A stretch of 64,000 nucleotides of DNA, taken from the NCBI RefSeq assembly GCF_000826525.2, contig NZ_LN651324.1, positions 17,865 to 81,864 of the forward strand, written 5' to 3'. The notes beneath the pieces were generated by a model. The model made no database searches and was not told where the DNA came from. It was given only the letters and a program-made list of their open reading frames with translations. Both the position numbers and the translations under genes were made by a program. This DNA comes from Mobilicoccus massiliensis. GTDB taxonomy: Bacteria; Actinomycetota; Actinomycetes; Actinomycetales; Dermatophilaceae. Shown one piece after another: positions 42,755 through 51,112 of the stretch (its first letter is position 1; each line of letters opens with the position of its first letter).

Positions 42755-43437
42755 GGCACCGGCTCCATGAGCACGGGCAGTGCAGTGAGGAATCCGCGCG
42801 TGAGTTCGGCGACGCCCCGGTAGAAGTCGGTGCCGGCCTGCGTCGCCACGAGGTCACAGAAGGGCGGTCCCCACGACAGCAGATGGGCGGTGACGAAGCC
42901 ACGGATTCCGTCGGCGAACACGCTCGCGCTCGCGCGATCGCCCTCGTCATCGGCCTCTGCCGCCCACCCGGCCAGCGTCGCGACGAACTCCAGCTCGAGA
43001 CCGACGTGATCGTCCGGCTCCCGGCCGAGCCGGGGAGCGCTGAGTCCGTAATGGCGGTACCACCCGCGGACATCGAGCGTCTCGGGCTCGAACAGAAGGC
43101 CTTCGCGTGACGTGTGCACGGACTCGTACGGCGCGGCCTTCATCGCGCCTGGTCCGACGAACAGAGCCGTGTGATCGGCTCTGATCCGGGCATGATCGTG
43201 CGGCCGTGCGAGCAGCTCGAGCCCTCGCCGCGTGGCCATGTCGTCGGCGGAGATCGGCCATGAGTCGAGGACTCCCGGCTCGCCCAGCCGTGCGAGAGCG
43301 TTCTCATCCGGTGGCGCATAGAACCACCGGGACAAGGGCACGGCGGCCGCCGCGATGGCGTCCAGTGCCTGCGGAGTGGGCGGCGGGAGAGGCGGGTTCG
43401 GCGCCTCCGGCCAGGGCAGGGGAGTCGTTGCCACCAT
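42751..43437 (-). CDS. TorD/DmsD-type molybdoenzyme chaperone
   Basis: A 228-residue all-helical cytoplasmic protein. The order DHTALFVGPGAMKAAPYESVHTSREGLLF (residues ~90-120) matches the TorD family Y/F..LFv.P....AspYESvyl segment, and the C-terminal half follows the expected helix pattern. Such chaperones bind the Tat signal peptide of the molybdenum subunit and hold it until cofactor is loaded. Its ATG at 43437 overlaps the DmsC-like gene's stop by one base (TGATG), and its own stop overlaps the ferredoxin start. It belongs to the same operon. Confidence 0.87.
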   Translation of the reverse strand: MVATTPLPWPEAPNPPLPPPTPQALDAIAAAAVPLSRWFYAPPDENALARLGEPGVLDSWPISADDMATRRGLELLARPHDHARIRADHTALFVGPGAMKAAPYESVHTSREGLLFEPETLDVRGWYRHYGLSAPRLGREPDDHVGLELEFVATLAGWAAEADDEGDRASASVFADGIRGFVTAHLLSWGPPFCDLVATQAGTDFYRGVAELTRGFLTALPVLMEPVP

Positions 43438-44477
43438 CACATCCCGATCCGCTGCATGGACTCGTAGAACGCGGCGCGCGCGATGAACTCCGAAGCGAGC
43501 ACGAGGACGAAGGCCGCTGTCATGACCGCGGCGACCCGTTCGCGACGTCCCCACTCTCGGTGCTGCAGGCCCGCGGCACCGGCACCCGGTGTCGGGCGGC
43601 CTGCGCTCGGATCGACCTGATCGGCGCTCGCCACGTGCGCTGCGGCGGCCAGCCGAAAGAGGAAGAGGCCGAGGAGGCCTGCGCCGAGGATCGACAGGAC
43701 GAAGCGGGCGATGGCGACGCCACCCGTGTACGACTCGGCGCTGCGCAGACCGATCTGGCCGAGGCCCATGAGGTGGGTGAGCGTGAGCACGTACCAGACG
43801 AGCTGCAGGAGGAGGAGCACGATGCCGGCGACGGCGATCGCCCGCAGAGAGGCGAACATGAGGCTCTCACCGGAGGGGGAGAGCTGCCCGCCACCCAGAC
43901 GCGCCGCGAGGCGGCCTCGGAACGCTCCTCGTCGCCGCAGCATGGCGACGGTGACGAAGGCGGTTCCGACGGCGAAAGAGCCGAGCAACAGAGCAGTGGT
44001 GAAGAATCGGGCCATCGTCAACCAGGTGTGCCAGGCCGGAACGGTTGAGAGGGACATGTAGACCATGCTCATCGCGACGAGCAGGACGACACCCAGCACG
44101 GCCGTGAGCAGAGCAAGGCCCTGTCGAAGCCGGGGGCTCCCGATCCGGAAAATCTGGCAGGCGGCGTAAGCGAACCCGCTCGCGGCGAACAGAATGCCCG
44201 AGACGATCTCGCGGCTCAGCCACGACGTCTCCAGGTGACGAAAGACGTTGAACACGTGGAACACGTCGTTCATGTGGAACATCGATGCACCGAGGCCGAG
44301 GACGAGGGCGCCGCCCACGGCCAGGACGGCCGGGTCGCTCAGCTCCTCGACCTCTGCCGCGCCGTATCGCCTGCTCAGCCTGGCGCCGATCGTGATGACG
44401 CCGAGCACGATGAATGCGCCGACCGACATCTGCGCGAGGATGGTGAACAGGAGCATGGGGAGTTCGTGCACGTTCAT
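43437..44477 (-). CDS. dmsC: DmsC-like membrane anchor subunit
   Basis: A 346-residue protein with eight hydrophobic helices, typical of DmsC/NrfD-like menaquinol-oxidising anchors. The N-terminus (MNVHELPMLLFTILAQMSVGAFI) is close to the usual MxxHElPLvLFTvLaQ of DmsC. His residues in FHMNDVFHVFNVF could contact quinol. It should take electrons from menaquinol and pass them to the iron-sulfur subunit. The ATG at 44477 follows AGGAG. The upstream gene ends four bases earlier. Confidence 0.92.
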   Translation of the reverse strand: MNVHELPMLLFTILAQMSVGAFIVLGVITIGARLSRRYGAAEVEELSDPAVLAVGGALVLGLGASMFHMNDVFHVFNVFRHLETSWLSREIVSGILFAASGFAYAACQIFRIGSPRLRQGLALLTAVLGVVLLVAMSMVYMSLSTVPAWHTWLTMARFFTTALLLGSFAVGTAFVTVAMLRRRGAFRGRLAARLGGGQLSPSGESLMFASLRAIAVAGIVLLLLQLVWYVLTLTHLMGLGQIGLRSAESYTGGVAIARFVLSILGAGLLGLFLFRLAAAAHVASADQVDPSAGRPTPGAGAAGLQHREWGRRERVAAVMTAAFVLVLASEFIARAAFYESMQRIGM

Positions 44478-44481
44478 CGCG

Positions 44482-45090
44482 TCAGATCTCCTCGGGGTTG
44501 GCGATGTGCCCGGTTCCCGAACCGGTGGGTTGTGCGTCTCGGTGTGGTTTGACCACGAGGTTGGGGCGGGTGATCGACGCATCGGGCAAAGGCTCGGTGG
44601 TGGCCCCCTCGCCGTAGACCTTCTTGAGATCGTCGATCTCACCCCAGTCCAGTGCGCGCGACGGGCACGCGGCCACGCACGCCGGCCGCATTCCCGCCTG
44701 GCGGTAGTCGTAACAACCGTCGCATTTGCTCATGTGCCCGGTCTCCGCGTTGAACTGCGGGGCGGAATACGGGCACGCCCATTCGCAATAGCGGCAACCC
44801 ACGCACTTGTCGGCGTCGACGTACACGGTGCCGTCATCGCGAACCGACATCGCCGTGGTGGGGCAGACCTTGACGCAGATGGGATCCGCACAGTGATTGC
44901 AGGAGATGGAGGTGTAGTACGTGAAGACGTTGGGGGCGAGGGAATCACCATCGCGGCTCCATGTGCCACCGGTGTACTCGACGACACGGCGCCACTTCAC
45001 CCCCACCGGCAGGCTGTGCTTGTCCTTGCAGGCCATCTGACACGCCTTGCAGCCGTTGCAGGCGCTCTGGTCGAACGCGAAACCCTGCAT
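44482..45090 (-). CDS. dmsB: DmsB-like iron-sulfur subunit
   Basis: A 202-residue electron-transfer subunit with sixteen cysteines in four groups for four 4Fe-4S clusters: CNGCKACQMAC, CNHC...CVKVC, CVGCRYCEWAC and CDGC...CVAAC. Starts MQGFAFDQSACNGCKAC, exactly as DmsB relatives. The ATG at 45090 follows AAAGGAG. It connects the molybdenum subunit to the quinol anchor. The dmsA stop is 26 bases upstream. Confidence 0.94.
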   Translation of the reverse strand: MQGFAFDQSACNGCKACQMACKDKHSLPVGVKWRRVVEYTGGTWSRDGDSLAPNVFTYYTSISCNHCADPICVKVCPTTAMSVRDDGTVYVDADKCVGCRYCEWACPYSAPQFNAETGHMSKCDGCYDYRQAGMRPACVAACPSRALDWGEIDDLKKVYGEGATTEPLPDASITRPNLVVKPHRDAQPTGSGTGHIANPEEI

Positions 45091-45116
45091 GGGAACTCCT
45101 TTCGAGAACAGAAGAA

Positions 45117-47606
45117 TCAGACGGGCCGGCCGACGCGTGGCGCCGGAGCGCCCGCGCCCTCGGGAACGTCGGTCGCCAATTCGACCTGTGCGAGCACCGT
45201 GTGCTGGGCGTTGCCCTTGGCGAGCGGCGTGGGGTGCTGGCTGGTGAGCACGTTCGCGACTCCGCCGTGGTCGGTGCCGTCGGGACCGCGTTCGAGCCAC
45301 GCGCCCTGAGGGACGGAGACGACGCCGGGCATGATGCGTGGCGTCACCATGACCGGCAGCGTGATGCGGCCCCGATCGTTGTGGACGAGGATCCGGTCGC
45401 CGTTCTCGATGCCCCGGTCCTGGGCGTCGATCGGGTTCATCCACGCCTTCTGTGGATGCGCTTCGCGGCTGTAGGCGAGATTGCCATAGGTGGAGTGGGT
45501 GCGGCCCTTGAAGTGGTGGCTGATGACCTGCAGCGGATAGCGTGCGTTGGTCTTCGCCTCGACGGCCCCCTCCCAGGTGTCGATGTGTTCGGGCAACGCC
45601 GTGATCCGATCACCCTTCTGCGGATTGAGGAAGGTCCAGGTCTTTGCGATCTCCCACAACTCGGTGGAGAAGATCTCGACCTTGCCCGACGGCGTCTCGA
45701 GGGGGTTCTTCTTCGGGTCGTCGCGGAACTCCTTGAGCGCGACGGTGAGGCCTTCTGGGTTGTGGTACCGGTGGACGCCCTTCTTGCGCATGCCCTCGAA
45801 ATCGGGGAACTTGAACTGCGGGTTCTCCTTGACCGTCTCGGCCTGCATCTGCCTGGCCCATTGTTCGAGCGTGCGTCCTTGCGTGAACTCCTTCTCGACC
45901 CCCATGCGCTTGGCGATCTCGGTGCACATCTCGTATGCGGGTCTGGAATCGAACAACGGCTCGATGGCCTTCTCGCACATGATGAGATAGGCCATGTCGC
46001 CGGTGTACTCGTTGGGGACGAGGTCCCAACGCTCGGAGGTCGTCGTGTCGGGCAGCACGAGGTCGGCGAGCTGCGCCGACGGCGACATCTGGTTGTCGAC
46101 GACGCAGATGAACTCGGCGAGGCTCTCGTCGGTGAGGATCTCGCGCGTTCGATTGACGTCGCCGTGCTGGCTCGCGAGAACGTTGCCGCCGTAGCTGAGG
46201 ATGAACTTGATGTTCGTCGGCAGCCGGTCGACTCCCCGCACGCCGTCGGTCGTCGCCGTCATCTCCGTTCCGCGCGTGATCGCGTCCGTCCACCCGTAGA
46301 ACGAGATCTGCGCCTTGACGGGGTTGTCGCCGTCGGGGAACCACTTCGTGACCGGCCAGAAATAACCCTCACGCCCGCCGGTGCCGCCGCCGGGAATGCC
46401 GATGTTCCCGGTCATCGCCGCGAGTGTGTAGATGGCGCGAGCGACGTTCTCGCCGTTGGCGTGACGCTGCGGCCCCCAGCCCTGCGTGATGTTCGCCGGC
46501 TTCGTCGTCGCCAGTTCACGTGCGAAGGAGACGATGACGTTCTCCGGGACCCCGGTGATCGCGGATGCCCACGCCGGCGTCTTCTCCGTCTGATCCGGGC
46601 CCTTGCCGAGAATGTAGCTCTCGTATGAGTTGCCCGCCGGGATGCCCTTCGGCATGTGGGCTTCGTCGAAGCCCTGGCAGTAGGTGTCGAGGAAGGCCTG
46701 GTCGTGGAGCTTCTCGGTGATCATGACGTGAGCCATTCCCGCAACGAGGGCGGCATCCGTGCCGGGGCGGGGCGCGATCCATTGGTCGGCGAGCAATGAC
46801 GCCGAGTCGGTGTATCGCGGATCGACGACGATGATGCGCAGGTTCGCCTTGGCCTTCGCCCACAGCGAGGTGAACGTGTTGCCGCCGCCCGACATCCGGG
46901 TCTCCTGCGGATTGTTGCCCCACAGGACGAGCAGCCGCGAGTTCGTTGCGGACTCCTCGAACGAGTTCGACATCTGCTCGTCGGGATTGCCGTAGTGGAA
47001 CTTCGTACACGTGCCGATCTGGCCGTAGCTGTAGTTGCCGTAGTAACCGAGGTAGCCGCCGAGCAGGTTGAAGAGCCGCGCCCATCCGCCCGAGGTGCCC
47101 AGGTGCGCGTTCCACACACCGGACCCGTACGTCTTGAACACCGCCTCGTTGCCGTACGTGTCGATGGTGTGTTTGAGCTTCTCGGCGAAGAGGTCGAACG
47201 CCTCGTCCCAGGAGATCTCCGCCCACTGGTTGTCGCCACGCTTCCCGGTCCGCTTGAGCGGGGTCTTGATGCGGTCGGGGTTGTAGATGCGCTGACGCAT
47301 GTTGCGTCCACGGACGCAGGCGCGGATCTGACGGTTGAGCAGCGAGTCGTCGCCGGTGTTGTCCGGCAGGACGCGAACCACCGTTCCGTCCTGGACCTGC
47401 AGCCGAAGAGGGCAACGAGATCCGCAGTTGACGACGCAGGCCGACCACACGGTGTGCCCCGAGGCGGGGACGGCCCCCGGCGCGGAAGAAGCAGGAGCCG
47501 GCGGCCGAGCGCAGCCACCGAGTAGCGCAGCACCACCACCGGCGATCGCGCTCCACTGCAACAGCGAGCGGCGGGAGAACTCCGAGGCGAGCGGGCTGCT
47601 CATCAT
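45117..47606 (-). CDS. dmsA: DMSO-reductase-family molybdopterin catalytic subunit (DmsA-like)
   Basis: An 829-residue Tat-exported molybdenum bis-MGD oxidoreductase. Twin arginines at 12-13 (SRRSLLQWSAIAGG) form the Tat motif, and LLGGC at 28-32 also looks like a lipobox, so it may be lipid-anchored outside. Cluster FS0 cysteines are SACVVNCGSRC and RACVRG. The Mo-bis-MGD domain follows, with LLGGYLGYYGNYSYGQIG providing a likely Ser ligand, LVLWGNNPQETR, ITQGWGPQRHANGE and a C-terminal HFKGRTHSTYGN. Size and order agree with DMSO/N-oxide reductases; exact substrate is unresolved. First gene of the operon, with AAGGAG before the ATG. IS256 copy 2 ends 165 bp upstream of its start. Confidence 0.93.
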   Translation of the reverse strand: MMSSPLASEFSRRSLLQWSAIAGGGAALLGGCARPPAPASSAPGAVPASGHTVWSACVVNCGSRCPLRLQVQDGTVVRVLPDNTGDDSLLNRQIRACVRGRNMRQRIYNPDRIKTPLKRTGKRGDNQWAEISWDEAFDLFAEKLKHTIDTYGNEAVFKTYGSGVWNAHLGTSGGWARLFNLLGGYLGYYGNYSYGQIGTCTKFHYGNPDEQMSNSFEESATNSRLLVLWGNNPQETRMSGGGNTFTSLWAKAKANLRIIVVDPRYTDSASLLADQWIAPRPGTDAALVAGMAHVMITEKLHDQAFLDTYCQGFDEAHMPKGIPAGNSYESYILGKGPDQTEKTPAWASAITGVPENVIVSFARELATTKPANITQGWGPQRHANGENVARAIYTLAAMTGNIGIPGGGTGGREGYFWPVTKWFPDGDNPVKAQISFYGWTDAITRGTEMTATTDGVRGVDRLPTNIKFILSYGGNVLASQHGDVNRTREILTDESLAEFICVVDNQMSPSAQLADLVLPDTTTSERWDLVPNEYTGDMAYLIMCEKAIEPLFDSRPAYEMCTEIAKRMGVEKEFTQGRTLEQWARQMQAETVKENPQFKFPDFEGMRKKGVHRYHNPEGLTVALKEFRDDPKKNPLETPSGKVEIFSTELWEIAKTWTFLNPQKGDRITALPEHIDTWEGAVEAKTNARYPLQVISHHFKGRTHSTYGNLAYSREAHPQKAWMNPIDAQDRGIENGDRILVHNDRGRITLPVMVTPRIMPGVVSVPQGAWLERGPDGTDHGGVANVLTSQHPTPLAKGNAQHTVLAQVELATDVPEGAGAPAPRVGRPV

Positions 47607-47770
47607 CAGACTCCTTCGTTGGATTCGGGAACGTCGGCGTCGTGCCTGACGGCAGCGACGTGAAGGGGTGCTTCCACTGTCTCAACCAGGTCATTCGCCT
47701 CCGAGGCGGTCGACGGCGATGGGCCGGAGGTCCCTTCGACAGAGCCCACGCGAGGGGAATGCCGGCGTCG
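47607..47770 (-). promoter_or_regulatory. Likely upstream region of the reductase operon
   Basis: The only space between the dmsA ATG and IS256 copy 2. I see no FNR-type TTGAT...ATCAA palindrome. The left end of the region abuts the IS target duplication, so upstream regulatory sequence may have been cut off, and an outward signal from the IS could contribute. Confidence 0.4.
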
Positions 47771-49197
47771 AGTTGAGTCCCTGATAGTGGTGTAGCGCGG
47801 TCGTCGAGATCGTCACCGGCGTGGACGTCGGACGCAGGCGCGGCCACCGCGTGATCCTTCGAGTTCACCTCTCACAGATCTCTCGAATGGAGTCATCACG
47901 ATGACCGCTCCCCACATTGTCGACCCTGCACGTCTGCTGGGCGAAGCACTCGCCGAAGCCTCACCCGATCTGATGCGCTCGCTGTTGCAGACGATGATCA
48001 ACGCCCTGCTCTCGGCTGATGCTGATGCGGTGGTCGGTGCCGAGTACGGCCGCCCCAGCCCGGGCCGGACCGCGCAGCGCAACGGGTACCGTCACCGCCC
48101 CCTGGACACCCGGGTCGGGACCATCGACATCGCAGTCCCCAAGCTGCGCAAGGGCACCTACTTCCCCGAGTGGCTGCTTGAGCGCCGCAAGCGCGCCGAA
48201 ACCGCCCTGATCACGGTCGTGGCGGACTGCTACCTCGCCGGCGTGTCCACGCGGCGGATGGACAAGCTGGTCAAGACCCTCGGGATCGACTCACTGTCCA
48301 AGTCGCAGGTCTCGAGGATGGCGGCCGAGCTCGACGAGCACGTCGAGGAGTTCCGCCACCGGCCGGTGGACGCAGCTGGGCCGTTCACGTTCGTCGCCGC
48401 GGACGCGTTGACCATGAAGCTCCGCGAAGGCGGGCGGGTCGTCAACGCCGTCGTGCTGCTGGCCACCGGCGTGAACGGCGACGGGCACCGCGAGGTCCTC
48501 GGTATGCGCGTGGCCACTGCTGAGACCGGCTCGGTGTGGAACGAGTTCTTCGCCGACCTGGTTGCCCGCGGTCTGACCGGTGTCCGGCTGGTCACCAGCG
48601 ACGCGCACCAGGGTCTGGTCGAGGCGATCGCGGCGAACCTTCCCGGAGCGTCCTGGCAGCGGTGCCGCACCCACTACGCCGCGAACCTCATGTCGGTGAC
48701 ACCCAAGAGCATGTGGCCCGCGGTCAAGGCGATGCTGCACAGCGTGTACGACCAGCCCGACCGTCCCGCGGTCCACGCCCAGTTCGACCGACTCCTGGAC
48801 TACGTCGAGGGAAAGCTGCCCGAGGTCCACGACCACCTCGACGGCGCCCGCGCCGACATCCTGGCCTTCACCGGCTTCCCCAAGGACGTGTGGACCCAGA
48901 TCTGGTCCAACAATCCCGCCGAACGCCTCAACCGCGAGATCCGGCGCCGCACCGACGCCGTGGGCATCTTCCCCACCCGCGACGCCATCGTCCGGCTCGT
49001 CGGAGCCGTCCTGGCCGAGCAGACCGACGAATGGGCCGAAGGCCGCCGCTACCTCGGACTCGAGGTCCTCGCCCGCTGCCGGGTCAACATCGTCCCCAAC
49101 ACCGAACCCGAGATCGGAGCTGATGACCTGCCCGCCCTGACCGCCTGACCCATCAAGAAGGAGAACGCAGCGCTACACCACTACCAGGGACTTGACC
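47771..49197 (+). mobile_element. IS256-family insertion sequence, copy 2
   Basis: A 1427-bp element, same ends as copy 1. An 8-bp target duplication, CGGCGTCG, flanks it at 47763-47770 and 49198-49205. That sequence differs from the duplication around copy 1, so the two inserted separately and do not form a composite transposon. It carries two extra bases (GA) in the left non-coding part compared with copy 1. It lies between the reductase operon (divergent) and family C/B repeats. Confidence 0.96.
47901..49148 (+). CDS. IS256-family transposase, copy 2
   Basis: A 415-residue transposase identical in sequence to that of copy 1, in the opposite orientation. The frame and DDE motifs are intact (DALTMKL, TSDAHQGL, NPAERLNREI). 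Because the protein is unchanged, the spread of the copies within this chromosome should be recent. Confidence 0.97.
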   Translation: MTAPHIVDPARLLGEALAEASPDLMRSLLQTMINALLSADADAVVGAEYGRPSPGRTAQRNGYRHRPLDTRVGTIDIAVPKLRKGTYFPEWLLERRKRAETALITVVADCYLAGVSTRRMDKLVKTLGIDSLSKSQVSRMAAELDEHVEEFRHRPVDAAGPFTFVAADALTMKLREGGRVVNAVVLLATGVNGDGHREVLGMRVATAETGSVWNEFFADLVARGLTGVRLVTSDAHQGLVEAIAANLPGASWQRCRTHYAANLMSVTPKSMWPAVKAMLHSVYDQPDRPAVHAQFDRLLDYVEGKLPEVHDHLDGARADILAFTGFPKDVWTQIWSNNPAERLNREIRRRTDAVGIFPTRDAIVRLVGAVLAEQTDEWAEGRRYLGLEVLARCRVNIVPNTEPEIGADDLPALTA

Positions 49198-49221
49198 CGG
49201 CGTCGTTCGACCCGACGTCGC

Positions 49222-49329
49222 GCAACAAAGACCGGTCACGCGATCGGGGCCGGCGGGCTTGCAGCCCCCTGACCAGGGGCGGCGCCTGATCGAGCGGGCG
49301 GAAGCGGCCCAGTGACCGGTCTTTGTTGC
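49222..49329. repeat. Family C inverted repeat
   Basis: Two 18-bp arms, GCAACAAAGACCGGTCAC at 49222-49239 and its exact reverse complement at 49312-49329, bracket about 72 bp that contain a further hairpin-prone G/C stretch (GCCCCCTGACCAGGGGC at 49264-49280). No gene lies between. It is the only copy I found in this window and is adjacent to an IS and a family B repeat. Confidence 0.9.
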
Positions 49330-49369
49330 GTGAGTTGCCGAAGCTCAGGGACAGATGAGCCTCCAGACG

Positions 49370-49455
49370 CGCCGAGACGGCCGCCGATTCCGGCCTGCGG
49401 GATCCGCTTGCTTCGCGTGGAGTGGTCGAGGCCGGAATCGGCGGCTGTCTCGGCG
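49370..49455. repeat. Family B inverted repeat
   Basis: Arms 49370-49395 and 49430-49455 are reverse complements over 26 bp with one mismatch. The loop is 34 nt and ends in GTGGTCGA, as at 41.6 kb. It sits 92 bp upstream of the LCP gene start, so here it is in a leader rather than at a 3' end. Confidence 0.9.
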
Positions 49456-49546
49456 CGCTGTGGGCGAGGCCGTCTGCGGCGACACGCGGTCGGGTGGTCG
49501 GGGCGTCTCCAGACTCCGCTCAGCCGAGCGGGAATACTGGATCATC

Positions 49547-51112
49547 ATGAGTTCACGTCACGACGACCGACCTGTACGCCGCGAGCGAGTAGCGCGCGAC
49601 GACGATCCGATCGTGGTGCGTCGTGGCGCGAGCGCCCTGTCCGATGCGGACGCGTTGCCTCCACGGCTGCGGCGTCGTCGGGCGTTGACGCTGGTGCTGC
49701 TCACGCTCGTCGCGCCGGGCTCGGCTCAGATCGTCGCCGGCAACCGCTCGCTCGGCCGGTTCGCGTTGCGTACCGCGGTGCTCGTCGTGGGACTCGTCCT
49801 GCTCGCAGGAGTCACCTACTTCCTCAGCCCGGCGACACTGCTGGGCATCGTCACCGCACCGTGGTTCCTCGGCGTTCTCGTCGCGGCCCTCGTTCTCGGT
49901 GCGCTGTTCTGGGCGTTCCTCTTTCTCGACGCGATGCGCCTGGCGCGGTTGAGCCGCGTCGGGGCGAGAACGCGGCGGCTGGTCGCGTTCCTCACCGCGC
50001 TGCTCATCTTCGTGACGGGCGGCGCGCTGCTCACCGGCGCGTGGCTCGTGTGGGCGGGGCGCACGGCCGTGACCTCGGTGTTCAACAGCCAGGAGAGCCG
50101 AGGACCGGTGAAGGGCCGCTACAACGTGCTGCTCATCGGCTCCGACGCCGGTTCGAACCGCACCGGGGTACGCACCGACACCCTGATGCTCGCCAGCGTC
50201 GACGCGTCGTCGGGGCGCAGTGCCCTGTTCGGATTCGCGCGCGACACCGAGAACATCGACTTCCGCCCCGGTTCGACGATGGCCCGGCTCATGCCGCAAG
50301 GGTGGAACTGTGGCGACCAGTGCCTGCTCAACGGGCTCTACCAGTGGGGGATGGAGCACCGCGACCAGTTTCCGCCCGAGGTGAAGAACCCCGGCGCGGA
50401 GGCGACCAAGGAGGCCGTCGAGGCACTCTCAGGGCTCGACATCCAGTACTACGCGATGGTCGACCTCGTCGGGTTCCGGCGGTTCGTCGACGCGGTCGGC
50501 GGCATCGACGTCGTCGTCGGCAAACGCACCCCGATGGGTGGCGGCACCTCGAAGATCTCGGGGTACATCGAGCCCGGTCGCCAGCGTCTCGACGGGTATC
50601 ACGCGCTCTGGTACGCCCGTTCGCGCGAGGGGGCGTCGAACTACGACCGCATGGCGCGGCAGAAATGCGTGATGACGGCGATGTTGCATCAGCTCGACCC
50701 GCAGACCGTGATCCTCAAGGCACAGGACATCGCGGCGATCTCCGGTGGCGTCGTCGAGACCGACATCCCCAACCGCGACCTCGGGCGTCTGGGCGCCGTC
50801 GCGATGAAGGCCCGCGACGGGGAGATGACCACGGTCAACTTCACCCCGCCGCTCATCGATCCCTGGCGGTACGACCCGCAGAAGATCCGCGACATCGTCG
50901 CGAAGACCATCGACGGTGACCCCAACCCGACGGGAAAGAAGTCGTCGAGCTCCTCGGGCACGGCCACGCCGAGGTCGACCGGCACGAAGAAGCAGACGGG
51001 CGCGCCGACCGGGGTCGAGACTCCGCAGCCCAAGGGCGAGGGCGCGGCCCAGGGTGGCGACTACTCGTTCAGCGTGAGTGACGCGAGCGGGCTCATCTGC
51101 GCGGTTCCGTGA
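49547..51112 (+). CDS. LytR-CpsA-Psr (LCP) family ligase
   Basis: A 521-residue membrane protein. The N-terminal ~190 residues include four hydrophobic helices, more than the single helix usual in LCP proteins. The LCP domain (~190-430) contains VLLIGSDAGSNRTGVRTDTLML, with Asp and Arg residues typical of pyrophosphate/Mg binding, and LFGFARDTENI with the FaRD motif. LCP enzymes join polyprenyl-linked polysaccharides, teichoic acids or arabinogalactan to peptidoglycan. A Ser/Thr/Lys-rich tail ends in an ICAVP segment. ATG at 49547 is used; an upstream in-frame region runs through family B repeat and is unlikely. It is followed by GT genes in one operon (GTGA overlap). Confidence 0.92.
   Translation: MSSRHDDRPVRRERVARDDDPIVVRRGASALSDADALPPRLRRRRALTLVLLTLVAPGSAQIVAGNRSLGRFALRTAVLVVGLVLLAGVTYFLSPATLLGIVTAPWFLGVLVAALVLGALFWAFLFLDAMRLARLSRVGARTRRLVAFLTALLIFVTGGALLTGAWLVWAGRTAVTSVFNSQESRGPVKGRYNVLLIGSDAGSNRTGVRTDTLMLASVDASSGRSALFGFARDTENIDFRPGSTMARLMPQGWNCGDQCLLNGLYQWGMEHRDQFPPEVKNPGAEATKEAVEALSGLDIQYYAMVDLVGFRRFVDAVGGIDVVVGKRTPMGGGTSKISGYIEPGRQRLDGYHALWYARSREGASNYDRMARQKCVMTAMLHQLDPQTVILKAQDIAAISGGVVETDIPNRDLGRLGAVAMKARDGEMTTVNFTPPLIDPWRYDPQKIRDIVAKTIDGDPNPTGKKSSSSSGTATPRSTGTKKQTGAPTGVETPQPKGEGAAQGGDYSFSVSDASGLICAVP

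Noticed and set aside
30120..49205. A 19-kb composite transposon bounded by the IS256 copies
   Set aside because: Each IS has its own distinct 8-bp duplication, so the copies inserted separately.
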